From Acetatifactor aquisgranensis (GTDB lineage: Bacteria; Bacillota; Clostridia; Lachnospirales; Lachnospiraceae): a DNA stretch of 64,000 nucleotides. The notes under the pieces are model-generated. The model did no database searches. It was not told where the DNA came from and worked only from the letters and a program-made list of their open reading frames with translations. Below are positions 8,013 to 17,017 of this stretch, piece after piece; position 1 is the first letter of the stretch, and every line of letters begins with the position of its first letter. The position numbers and the translations under genes are program-made. The stretch covers positions 1 through 64,000 of the forward strand of contig NZ_CALPDH010000017.1 in the NCBI RefSeq assembly GCF_943193215.1. Reading direction: 5' to 3'.

Positions 8013-9311
8013 TTGCGGAGGGAGGGCAGAACGCGCCGTGCCGGACAGGTCTTTGACCGGGAGAAGATTTATGAGAGAATCTGGGGATATGACGCCGAGG
8101 GCAGCAGCGATATCCTGAAAGAGCATATCCGTAGGATTCGCGCAAAGCTGGCCCGGGTGACAGACAGGGAGTATATTGGGGCCTGTTCCCGGATTCATGA
8201 CCGGATTACTTTGTCCCACGCCTTTCTGATGAATGCCGCAGTGGTGGAGCATGGCGACGGCGGGTACTACATTATGGATACGGGGCCGGAGAGCATGGGG
8301 GATGCAGAAGACGCAGAGAACGCCCCTGTGGAATTTACCGGCAGAGAACTGTGGTTATGCAGGATGATGGAGGCGCTGATGGTGGTTCTTCCCATATTCT
8401 TTTCCGGCCTGGGAATCGTGTGCGCCGGAACCTGTTTTTACCGGGTCAAGCTGAAAGAACCGCTGGCGGCATTGAAACAGGGGATAAGCCATATAGCGGA
8501 AAACGACCTGGATTTCACCATGGGCTACGAAAAGCGGGACGAGCTGGGGGAACTGTGCAGGGCATTTGAGACTATGCGGGGCGAACTGGTAAAGAATAAC
8601 CGTTATATGTGGGGGCTGGTAGAGGAGCGGAAGAGAATCAATGCCAGCATCGCCCACGATTTGAGGACGCCCATCACGGTCATCAAAGGCTACAGCGAGT
8701 ATCTGGACAGGAATGCCGGAAAGGAAAACCTTACAGGGGAGGGCACAAGGGAGATTGCGGGATACATCAACCAGGCCGCCGTCCGGCTGGAGGAATACGC
8801 GGATTCCGTGCGCGAGGTTCAGGCATTGGAGGACATGCGCCTGGAATACAGGGAAGTCTTCCTGGGCAGCTTTTTGGAAGAAATGCGGGCGCAATTTTCT
8901 GTCATGGCGGAACAGAACGGGAAAGAAATCTGCCTGTGCGCGAATCTGCCGGAGCGGGCTGTGGCGCTGTCCGCCGTCGCGGTATTCCGGATTATGGAAA
9001 ACATTGTGGACAATGCCCTGAGGTACTGCAGGGAGCGGATAGAGGTGGAGATTTCCTTTGCCGCGCCTTTCCTCACGATAGCAGTAACGGATGACGGCAA
9101 GGGATTTTCGGAGAGGGAGCGCAGAGAAGCGACGGATTATTTCTACAAAGGGAAAATGGAGGGGAGGAAAAAGCGGCATTTCGGCATCGGGCTGACCATA
9201 TGCAGAATACTTGCGCAGAAGCATGGCGGCGCTATCCTGTTGGATAATGCCCCGGAAGGCGGCGCGCGGGTGACGGTGAAAATAAAAATACAAGAAAGTT
9301 CTCCATTGTGA
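8013..9311 (+). pseudogene. Response regulator stump fused to truncated histidine kinase
   Basis: The 432-residue frame begins with the end of an OmpR-type winged helix: GQVFDREKIYERIWGYDAEG, then DILKEHIRRIRAKLA. It runs directly into the middle of a sensor kinase (YIGACSRIHDRITLSHAFLM). A single membrane segment lies near residues 112-138, then HAMP, H-box INASIAHDLRTPITVIKG (His215), N-box IMENIVDNALRYC, and ATP lids DDGKGFSE and FGIGLTICRI. The receiver domain and the kinase's first membrane segment are missing. An in-frame TAG occurs near 7974, within the regulator-like sequence. This is best explained by a deletion that joined two adjacent genes. The kinase core could still fold, but normal sensing and signalling partners are lost. 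It precedes an ABC exporter cluster. Confidence 0.75.
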
Positions 9312-9429
9312 CGGAATGTAGACTTTCAGATGGTAAACTCTCCTATCATAAGGAACTGTTCAAAACACTTCCTCAGGAACTGCTTTGAGCATTTCCCGGG
9401 CGTAAACCGCCAGAAAGGAGAGTTTTTTC

Positions 9430-10311
9430 ATGGAGATAAAGATTACATCTCTGCAAAAAAGATACGGAAACAGGATTGCCCTGGACGGCATTACCTTTTC
9501 TGTGGGAAACGGCATGTTCGGGCTGATAGGAAGGAACGGCGCGGGGAAGACGACGCTGATGCGGATTCTTGCCACCCTGAGCAGGCCCTCCGGCGGGCAG
9601 GTCACATTTGACGGAATCCCTCTGGAGGATGTAAAGAGGATTCGGTCTTTTATCGGTTATCTGCCCCAGGAGTTTTCGCTGTATCCGGAAATGTCGGTAC
9701 AGGAGGTCATGGGGTATCTGGCGGCGCTTTCCGGCATCCCGGGAAAGGTCTGGCGGGAGCGCATTCCCCGGCTCTTGCGGAAAGTCAATCTATGGGATGA
9801 CAGGACAAAAAGGGCGGGGAGGCTGTCCGGCGGGATGAAGCGGCGGCTGGGCATCGCCCAGGCTCTGCTGAACGACCCGCAGGTACTGATTGTGGATGAG
9901 CCCACAGCGAGGCTTGACCCGGAGGAAAGGCTCCGCTTTTACGCTCTGCTGGGCGAATTTGCAGACAGCCGTACCGTGTTGGTATCCTCCCATATCATGA
10001 GCGACATTGAAGCAGTGTGCGAAAACGTGGCGGTGCTGGATGCCGGGCGGCTGCTGTTTGCCGGGACGGCAGGGGAATTGGCTGAAAAGGCCGGGGGAAA
10101 AGTATTTGAAGTGACGGTTCCGAGAGAGGGACAGGAGTCGGTCAAAAGGGATTGCCATGTCCTGTCTGCCCAGGGGCATGGGGCGGATGTAAGGATCCGC
10201 GCCCTGGCCGACCGCGTTCCGGCAGCGGGCCGTTCCGTCCCCTGCGTGCCTACGGCATGGGACGGTTATATGGAGCTGCTGCGCCGGCAGGAACAGGAGG
10301 TGGGGGAGTGA
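9430..10311 (+). CDS. ABC transporter ATP-binding protein
   Basis: The 293-residue ATPase has Walker A GRNGAGKTTL near residue 38, Q-loop LPQEFSLYPEM, signature LSGGMKRRLG, Walker B VLIVDEPTARLD and H-loop SSHIMSD. It fits the type that powers ABC-2-like exporters or permeases linked to two-component systems. A C-terminal extension of about 70 residues follows the core. AAAGGAG precedes ATG 9430. Its stop overlaps the start of the permease gene, so translation is coupled. The substrate is unknown; neighbouring permeases and the kinase suggest peptide or antibiotic stress export. Confidence 0.9.
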   Translation: MEIKITSLQKRYGNRIALDGITFSVGNGMFGLIGRNGAGKTTLMRILATLSRPSGGQVTFDGIPLEDVKRIRSFIGYLPQEFSLYPEMSVQEVMGYLAALSGIPGKVWRERIPRLLRKVNLWDDRTKRAGRLSGGMKRRLGIAQALLNDPQVLIVDEPTARLDPEERLRFYALLGEFADSRTVLVSSHIMSDIEAVCENVAVLDAGRLLFAGTAGELAEKAGGKVFEVTVPREGQESVKRDCHVLSAQGHGADVRIRALADRVPAAGRSVPCVPTAWDGYMELLRRQEQEVGE

Positions 10312-11689
10312 TGAAGCTGTTTCTGATGGAGTGCGGAAAAACGGCAAGGGGGATTCTGTATTGGCTGTTCGTTCTGGTATTGTTTTTTGCGGGCGTCCGT
10401 CCGTTGGATGAGACGGTGGAAAGTGAGCTTCGCCAGAAGGACGACCCCTCATCCGTATTTTATACAGCGGCGGATGGCGTATACGCCAGGGATTCCGGCG
10501 GGCTGACTGATAGGGAGATACAGGAGAATATGATGGCCGGGGCTGTGGCGCGGCTTTTGGAAAGTTACCAGAAAAATGCTTATGAATATTATCCTTTCGG
10601 ATATGTAAAAACGAAGACGCTGTCCGAAGAGGGGCAGAGGGTAATCCTTTCCTATCTGGAGGAGCTGACCGGAATGGGGGAAGAAGCCATAAACGGGGCA
10701 GCAGAAGAGAGCGGCGAAGAAGAGTTCCGGATTTCCGGCGGCGGTGCTTACGTTTTGGAGCCGGGACAGGGGAGCATGGCGGGAAACGGACAATATGTCA
10801 TAGAACCAGGCGATTGGAAATATACGGAAAACAGTGCAGAAATAGCGGAAGCATCGGTTCCCTTTGACCGCTTTCAGGAAATCATGGGAGAGGTGGACGC
10901 CATGATTGGGCGAGGTTCCTGTTTCAGCGGGGAGATGCTGGAATTGTATTACTGCGGAAATGATATGGAGAGCAGTCCGATGACGGAGCGGCAGCACAGG
11001 GAATTCTATGAAAGCGACCATGTGACGGGAGCGTTTGCAAGGTATTACTGCGATAGCATATCCCTGGTGGTTCTGGGACTGCCTGCCCTTGTGATGGTTG
11101 AACTGATGATGAAGGATAAGAACCGGAGGATGCAGGCGCTGGTGTACCCGCGGACGGTTCTCGGCGCAAGGCTGGTCTGCACCCGCTTTGCGGCAGCTGT
11201 CTGTATGGTGATGCTGCCCGACTTATCTTTCCGGCCAGGTCTCTGGTGACGCTGGTACGGTTCTGCAAGGAAACAGGAATACAGCCGGATGTATTCGCCT
11301 TTGTAAAATATGCCTTGCTATGGATACTGCCCACAGTGATGCTTGTGATGGCTATGGGGCTGTTTTTGACCATACTGACCGAGAACTATTCCGGTATCCT
11401 GTTTACAGGGCTCCTCTGGCTGACTGGCAGACCGTCCATGGGCAAAATCGCGGGCGGGAATTATAGCTTGTTCGACTTGATTATACGCCATAACACATTG
11501 AAAGGGTATGGGCGGATGACGGAGAATCTTCCTATGCTGACTCTGAACAGGGCTGCCATTTCCGGTATGGCATTGCTGTTCGTGGCGCTTGCGATTATTG
11601 TATATGAGACAAGGCGGAAAGGAGTGGGCATCTTTGAAAAACGAAAATTTTTTAACGGTTTTAAAGTCAAATGTACGTATAAACCATAA
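10311..11689 (+). pseudogene. ABC-2-type permease, frameshifted
   Basis: The first frame (10311-11249) encodes a membrane helix at the N-terminus, a large external domain rich in Glu and Tyr, and further helices. It breaks off after MLPDLSF. The second frame continues at once with FPARSLVTLVRFCKETGIQP and more membrane helices to 11689. The switch needs one missing base around 11213-11240. Together the parts give the expected ABC-2-like permease of about 455 residues. Either this is a true one-base deletion that kills the permease or a sequencing error. The ATP-binding gene overlaps upstream and a further permease overlaps downstream, so the operon layout is otherwise intact. Confidence 0.8.
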
Positions 11690-12245
11690 GCATACACTGA
11701 TTCCGTCTATTCTGCTGCTGCTGGTGATTCCGCTGATTTACGGGACAGCAAATCTGGACTGCGTCAAATCTGCCGACTGCCTGGAACGGATGACGGCATT
11801 GATTGGGATTCCCATGTTCACGCCGCTGCTTTACCGGGAACAATCAGAGGACTTATACAGCATAGTCGCCCTGCGTCCGTTTCCTCTCCGGGCCGTGGCG
11901 GCTCTGCGGATTGGGATTTCCGCGGTCGGGGCTTTGGGGCTGATTCTGATTTTTGAGGTTTCCATGGCCGTCCGCGGGAGTACATTCCCGGTTGGGGCGT
12001 ATGCTTTTCGGACATTGGCAGCGTGCATGGTCCTCGGGTTCACAGGTCTGCTTTGCGCTTCTGCTATGAAAAATGTCGTTGCCGGGTATTTGGGGGCGTT
12101 TGTTTTCTGCTTTGCGGTACAAGCAAGGGGCGGTGGCTCCTTGTTCAGGGCTGTCACAAATGGGATTCAGCCGCCGCTGCTGTTATTTCTCTTCGGCGCA
12201 GCGGCAGCGATTCTCTTTGCTGTGGGCAGACCAGGCGGCCGATAG
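11634..12245 (+). CDS. Small ABC-type membrane permease subunit
   Basis: The 203-residue hydrophobic protein has about six membrane segments, starting at TLIPSILLLLVIPLIYG. TTG 11634 is preferred as start because GGAAAGGAG lies eight bases upstream. It overlaps the end of the frameshifted permease by 56 bases. It is probably the third component of the exporter with the ATPase at 9430. No family-specific motif is clear. Confidence 0.7.
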   Translation: MKNENFLTVLKSNVRINHKHTLIPSILLLLVIPLIYGTANLDCVKSADCLERMTALIGIPMFTPLLYREQSEDLYSIVALRPFPLRAVAALRIGISAVGALGLILIFEVSMAVRGSTFPVGAYAFRTLAACMVLGFTGLLCASAMKNVVAGYLGAFVFCFAVQARGGGSLFRAVTNGIQPPLLLFLFGAAAAILFAVGRPGGR

Positions 12246-12320
12246 TTGAGGATGCATGGTTGGAATTTGCGCATTATCTGGATATAGGGCAGCGAAGACC
12301 GATATTTACAGAAAGCGAAA

Positions 12321-12785
12321 TTAATCCAGCCAGACACAATCAACAATGTCGCGGTCGACTTTAACAAATTTTTCCTCTATAAAAACAGCAGCCCAGCCAT
12401 GTTCTTCATCCCACGGACAATTGAGGGACAATATGACGCATACAGCAACATTTTGCGACTCATATGGGGGATGGCCTGTTTTGCTTCTGGCATAGACTGC
12501 GTCTTCCAGAGCATAAAGAGTAACATCCGTGCCTATGTGTTTTATAAGGTCTGCAGGCAATTCGATTTCCGGCCAATATTCTTTGCTTTCTTCCTCGTCA
12601 TCAGGTCCCCAGTCTCCATACATGTCATCATAATACAGGCGTATAAAGGCCTCCAGCATTTCGGTTTCCAGCTGGGGCGTCCAGTTCTCTATCAGCCTTT
12701 TGCAGGAAAGGGCACCTTTCCCTCCATCTTCGTCTAACTCTACAATTTTGAATTCTTTTGGATTTAATAATAAATTCTCTGGCAT
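12321..12785 (-). CDS. DUF6985-like acidic protein
   Basis: The 154-residue protein is acidic and cytosolic-looking. The C-terminal segment SLNCPWDEEHGWAAVFIEE matches the WDEEHG signature that I associate with the DUF6985 family. Members often occur as single small genes and in immunity-like contexts, but a function is not known. AGGAGG precedes ATG 12785. It is transcribed towards the ABC cluster. Confidence 0.65.
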   Translation of the reverse strand: MPENLLLNPKEFKIVELDEDGGKGALSCKRLIENWTPQLETEMLEAFIRLYYDDMYGDWGPDDEEESKEYWPEIELPADLIKHIGTDVTLYALEDAVYARSKTGHPPYESQNVAVCVILSLNCPWDEEHGWAAVFIEEKFVKVDRDIVDCVWLD

Positions 12786-12859
12786 TTTTCTCCCTCCTGT
12801 TCTTTATTGATCCACACCATGGCTTTCATTATACAGCTTTTTCTTGAAGTGCACAAGGC

Positions 12860-13110
12860 CCTCTGTCATTTTGCGCAAAAGCCGCCGCCAAAGCAGCAGA
12901 TGACCCGTATGCCGAAAAGCTGGAGCGGGCATACCTGAAATGGCGGAAAGACTGCGGCCTGTCAAGTTAGGGCGCGATTCTACTGACTCTGCTTTTCACG
13001 GGAATCTTGCGGGATATGATTGATTTGTATTTCGGTTTGTTCCTTACTATAGGGGGGTTTTCATCCCGATTTATATTGTCGGGAACAAATATAAAGAAAG
13101 GAAATCATAG
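12860..13110 (+). pseudogene. Decayed small membrane protein region
   Basis: One frame reads KAAAKAADDPYAEKLERAYL and ends at a stop (about 12969). The next bases encode a hydrophobic stretch GAILLTLLFTGILRDMIDLY, and then the frame shifts near 13055. I see these as pieces of one or two worn genes. No family is recognised. Confidence 0.35.
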
Positions 13111-13341
13111 TTACCAGTCTTTGTGTTCGGTACTCTTTTTGCACTTTCCCATTATACACTTATTGGATATGCACTGGCTTCGCTCAAAAATAGGCTATAT
13201 CAGAAAAGGACATCAAATAGTCAGAAAATAGAAAAAGAAGTCGGACATTATCAAAAAGGTATTGGCTTTTGGATGTCTAAATGTTATACTATATATGAAG
13301 TCAAGGAATGGCAAGAACTTAACGGAAAGGAGATTAAAAAT

Positions 13342-13524
13342 ATGGAGGCATTAGAAGAAATGACCGAGAAAGAGCAGAAGACGATGTTTATAAGCGCATA
13401 TATGAACTTACAGCGCGTCAAGGTATCAGAGGACAAGGATAAGGAAATCAGAAATCAGGAAAGAGAACTGAAAGCAAAGCTTGAAGCATTAGGCGTTGTA
13501 GTTGAGGATTTGAAAATTGAATAG
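13342..13524 (+). CDS. Small coiled-coil hypothetical protein
   Basis: The 60-residue protein is highly charged and predicted to be helical (EKEQKTMFISAYMNLQRVKV, then long Glu/Lys-rich helices). GGAAAGGAG lies nine bases before ATG 13342, which is why this start is preferred to 13123 or 13273. No function is recognised. It lies in a region of relics. Confidence 0.55.
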   Translation: MEALEEMTEKEQKTMFISAYMNLQRVKVSEDKDKEIRNQERELKAKLEALGVVVEDLKIE

Positions 13525-13544
13525 CGGCAAAAGGATGTTCTCGC

Positions 13545-13827
13545 TCTGTGCCCCATCGGTGCCTGCAGAAGGAGCAGTTCCGGAGAGCGGGCAACAGGCC
13601 GCAGAACAGGGCAGACTGTGAATCCAGGGCAATCAGATAATAATGAAAGCGCCAACGGCGGGACCATAGACATCTATACCATCCGTGACTTTGCGAAACC
13701 CAACGCCGACGGATACGGGACATTGACAGGGATAGAAAAGTACAGCCAGAAAGAGTTTGACGAACATGCACAGTCAAGCAATGAGGTACAATCCAGCTCC
13801 GGTTCCTGTACCGTAACACAGGAGTGA
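13545..13827 (+). pseudogene. Fragment of a secreted or lipoprotein-like gene
   Basis: The open frame from 13618 encodes IDIYTIRDFAKPNADGYGTL and TGIEKYSQKEFDEHAQ with a low-complexity Ser/Gln-rich flank. Neighbouring frames upstream also code for low-complexity Glu/Ala/Gln sequence. There is no start with a ribosome binding site and no signal peptide. It is probably a worn 3' part of a larger gene. Confidence 0.35.
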
Positions 13828-13977
13828 CGGCTATTGCATCATCATGTAGTGGCATCACCATACCATTGTATAGCGGGCGCGGGCATCACCGCACATCCGA
13901 AAAGGCCGGCCCCGCTGCCATATGTTCCTGTAATTGCGCTATCTGCTCCCCAGGGCTTTCTGCTTCGAAGAATATTA

Positions 13978-14281
13978 TTATTTGGCAAGCTCGTCAATTG
14001 CATCCATCATATCGTTATCGTAGTTTCTGCCTATCTTACTACGGATTCGTTTCATGCTCCTATGATAGTAAGCTTTCAACAGCTTTATTATAAACAGGAC
14101 AAATCTTCTGATCGGGCCAGGATTGTGTATTCCGTTCTTTTCTTTGGAGCGTGGCCTGTCTTCCCTGAAAACTATATCAAGTGTCCAGTGCAGGTTGTTT
14201 TCTATATATTCCAGTGCCTGCGTGCGACAATAGAAAACAGCTCTGCACTGGGCTTGATGCTGCACAGGAAATATCGTTCTT
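13978..14281 (-). mobile_element. ISAs1-like transposase C-terminal relic
   Basis: On the minus strand one frame reads RYFLCSIKPSAELFSIVARR then HWNI, and after a two-base slip continues ENNLHWTLDIVFREDRPRS and LRR-type sequence. The IENNLHWTLDVxFxED block is the hallmark of ISAs1-family transposase C-termini. The rest of the element and its ends were not found. This is a dead insertion sequence piece. Confidence 0.75.
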
Positions 14282-14458
14282 AGATTTTACCAGTTTTATC
14301 CATAATCCACAATATTTTCTCCCAAAGAACAGGAGTCAAAAATGTTGTCTGCTTATTTTTGTTCATGCGTTTATTCTGATAGTAGAGCTTCGCCCCTTTA
14401 CATATGCCATTCTGCAACGTATACTGGAAACGTACAAGAAAAGAGGGGGTGCCAGTAC

Positions 14459-15067
14459 ATGAAGTGCAAAACCGGAGGATTTCCCATAAGAAAACATATC
14501 GTGCTTATCCTTTCTGTTCTGCTTGTGCCTGCCATGACTGGCTGCGGGCAATCAGACGGCCTGGCGCCATTGGAGGAGCTTCCAGAGGATTATAGCCTGG
14601 AACAGGCAAAAAAAGACGGCTGTATTACCCATGAAGACGGGGACATAACACAAGGCAAAGAAAGATTTGAGGAATTCTATGATACCACGAAGTCAGGCAA
14701 GGCAGATAAGGTAAGGCTTGCGGATTATTATTCGCCCGACGACCCGTCCGGATACGACCCGGAATCCTATGAAGCTCTCAAAGCCGGTTATCCGCGCCTG
14801 TATGTTCTTGATTTGTCTTTTGACGGAGAACAATATACAATCCGTTGGTACGAAGACGGGGAGGAGATTATTAGAAATTATCCATACCTTTTGAAATATG
14901 AAGGGCCCGCAGAAAGTTCGGACGCAGTCTATAAGTCATACACAAGGTATGTACTGACAAATGATGACGGAGTCACATGGCAGGAATTGGTGTGGGGAAT
15001 GATCAGCTCCCAATTAGGCGACTATATTGATCATATGAGTATCTGCACCGACTATGTCTATGAGTGA
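14459..15067 (+). CDS. Hypothetical lipoprotein
   Basis: The 202-residue protein starts at ATG 14459 after AGAGGGGG. It has a basic N-terminus, a hydrophobic core (HIVLILSVLLVPAM) and the lipobox MTGC, so it is a lipid-anchored surface protein. The mature part contains Asp/Glu-rich loops and strands such as YTIRWYEDGEEIIRNYPYLL. No family name can be given. The gene is separated from the ISAs1 relic by about 180 bases. Confidence 0.75.
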   Translation: MKCKTGGFPIRKHIVLILSVLLVPAMTGCGQSDGLAPLEELPEDYSLEQAKKDGCITHEDGDITQGKERFEEFYDTTKSGKADKVRLADYYSPDDPSGYDPESYEALKAGYPRLYVLDLSFDGEQYTIRWYEDGEEIIRNYPYLLKYEGPAESSDAVYKSYTRYVLTNDDGVTWQELVWGMISSQLGDYIDHMSICTDYVYE

Positions 15068-15215
15068 ATTCATGGGTGCAAAATCAGGATATGCGGGGAA
15101 TCACCAAAAGCCTAAGACAGGGTTTTACACATTCTTTTGCGGGTGGTATAATACTTCATGCTATAGTATAATGTCTTTACATTTAAAATCGGATATGGCA
15201 GGAAAGGAAAGCAGA

Positions 15216-16286
15216 ATGAAAATAGGAGAGATTGACCACAATCTTGCGGTGGAAACCAGGCTGGACATCAAGGGCCTGAGATACCGGAATGCCTTGGAGG
15301 AGCCCTTTGACATCTACGGATTGTACCGGCCCAGGGAGACAGGCGCCTACAGGCGCATGCCCGGAGAAACAGCGGAGCAGGTGAGCCAGGGAGTCCGGGA
15401 TCTGAGCGCCCACACAGCGGGAGGGCGCATCCGTTTCCGGACGGATTCCCCCTATGTGGCGGTGAAAGCAAAGCTTACGGGACAGTGCTTCATGCCCCAT
15501 ATGCCCCTGACCGGCAGCCACGGCCTGGATCTGTATGTCCATGATGGGGAAGCGGACGTGTTCAAGGGGACTTTCGTGCCGCCTGTGGAATCCCCTGAGG
15601 ACTTCGAGTCCGTGCTGTATGTTTATAATGCCGGGATGAACGAAATCACGATAAATCTTCCTCTGTACAGCGGAATCTCACAGCTGTATATCGGCCTGGA
15701 TGAAAATGCGCAGGTGGAGCATGGAAGGAAATACCGTTCCCGGAAACCGATTCTGTACTACGGTTCCTCCATCACCCAGGGAGGCTGCGCCAGCAGGCCG
15801 GGCAACCACTATCCTCTGGCAATCTCCAGAGAGAACAATGTGGACTTCATCTGCCTGGGCTTTTCGGGCAGCGCAAAGGGAGAGCCCGTGATGGCGGATT
15901 ATCTGGCCGACATCGAAGCCAGCGTGTTCGTCTGCGACTATGACCACAATGCGCCGGACAGGGAGCATCTGGAGCGCACCCATCCCGCGCTGTACAGGCG
16001 CTATCGGAAATCGAATCCTAAGACGCCAATCATTTTTATCTCCCAGCCGGATATCCGGCTGGCGGATATGGATAGCGTGAGACGCCGGGACGTGATATAT
16101 CAGACCTACATAGAAGCCCTGAGAAACGGCGATGATCGCGTCTTCTATGTGGATGGATACCAGCTCTTTAACGGCAACAGGCGCTATGACTGCACAGTGG
16201 ACGGCTGCCATCCCAATGACCTGGGCTTCTTTCGGATGGCGGAGGTGATTGGGGAAGTAGTGCGGCATTGCCTGTCTTTGGTGTAG
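15216..16286 (+). CDS. SGNH/GDSL hydrolase with N-terminal sandwich domain
   Basis: The 356-residue protein has an N-terminal beta-sandwich of about 150 residues (LSAHTAGGRIRFRTDSPYVA). The SGNH core follows: block I YYGSSITQGG with the catalytic Ser, and block V DGCHPNDLGF with Asp and His. These enzymes act as carbohydrate acetyl or acyl esterases. No signal peptide is seen, so it probably works on imported or cytosolic substrates. GGAAAGG precedes ATG 15216. It ends 35 bases before the response regulator, so it could be cotranscribed with the two-component genes. Confidence 0.85.
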   Translation: MKIGEIDHNLAVETRLDIKGLRYRNALEEPFDIYGLYRPRETGAYRRMPGETAEQVSQGVRDLSAHTAGGRIRFRTDSPYVAVKAKLTGQCFMPHMPLTGSHGLDLYVHDGEADVFKGTFVPPVESPEDFESVLYVYNAGMNEITINLPLYSGISQLYIGLDENAQVEHGRKYRSRKPILYYGSSITQGGCASRPGNHYPLAISRENNVDFICLGFSGSAKGEPVMADYLADIEASVFVCDYDHNAPDREHLERTHPALYRRYRKSNPKTPIIFISQPDIRLADMDSVRRRDVIYQTYIEALRNGDDRVFYVDGYQLFNGNRRYDCTVDGCHPNDLGFFRMAEVIGEVVRHCLSLV

Positions 16287-16321
16287 CCATAGATGATTGC
16301 CCGAGGAAAAGGAAACTGAGA

Positions 16322-17017
16322 ATGCAATATGATTGTCTGATTATAGATGACGAAAAACTGCTTGCGGACAGTACGGCGGAGTATTTCAATCTCTTCGGCG
16401 TCAATACGGCGGTGGCCTACAGCGCGGCACAGTGCCGGAAGTTTTTTGAGACGGATACGGCACAGCTTCTGTTGCTGGACATCAACCTGGGGGACGGCAG
16501 CGGCTTTGCCCTGTGCAGGGAACTCCGGGAAAAGACAGAGATTCCCATCCTCTTCATCTCCGCCCGGAGCAGCGATGACGACAAGATAATGGCGCTGCAT
16601 ATCGGAGGGGACGACTATGTGCAGAAGCCCTATTCGCTGGGAGTGCTGCTGGCCAAAGTGCAGGCGGTGCTGAAGCGCTATGGACGCCAGGGGAGCTCTT
16701 GCCGGGAAAAGGAGAGCTACCGCTGCGGCAGGCTGGAAATCGACTTTGAGACCAGACAGGTGTCAGTGGAGGGCAGACCTGTGAAGCTGACGGCCCTGGA
16801 GTTCAGGCTGCTGTCTTACCTGGTGCGGAATGAGGACAGGGTGGTCGCCAAGCGGGAACTGTTTGAAAAAGTCTGGGAGGACAGATTCACAGGGGACGGC
16901 ACATTGAACGTGCACATCCGCAGACTGCGGGAGGCAATCGAAAAGGAGCCTGGAAATCCGGAACATATCCTCACGGTCTGGGGAGACGGGTACAGATTCT
17001 GTAAAGGAGACGGATGA
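16322..17017 (+). CDS. OmpR-family response regulator
   Basis: The 231-residue protein has a receiver domain (residues 1-115) with the acidic pocket IIDDEK, phospho-acceptor Asp in LLLLDINLGDGSG, and the conserved Lys in VQKPYS. A C-terminal winged helix covers about residues 133-228 (LTALEFRLLSYLVRNEDRVV, then TLNVHIRRLREAIEKEPGNP). ATG 16322 follows an AGGAAAAGGA sequence. The stop overlaps the start of the sensor kinase by four bases, so they are translationally coupled. Its likely target is the ABC transporter operon at 19466. Confidence 0.92.
   Translation: MQYDCLIIDDEKLLADSTAEYFNLFGVNTAVAYSAAQCRKFFETDTAQLLLLDINLGDGSGFALCRELREKTEIPILFISARSSDDDKIMALHIGGDDYVQKPYSLGVLLAKVQAVLKRYGRQGSSCREKESYRCGRLEIDFETRQVSVEGRPVKLTALEFRLLSYLVRNEDRVVAKRELFEKVWEDRFTGDGTLNVHIRRLREAIEKEPGNPEHILTVWGDGYRFCKGDG

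Noticed and set aside
8013..9311. A new type of sensor with built-in DNA-binding domain
   Set aside because: The winged helix is incomplete, a stop precedes it in frame, and the kinase lacks its first helix. Deletion between two adjacent genes is the simpler explanation.
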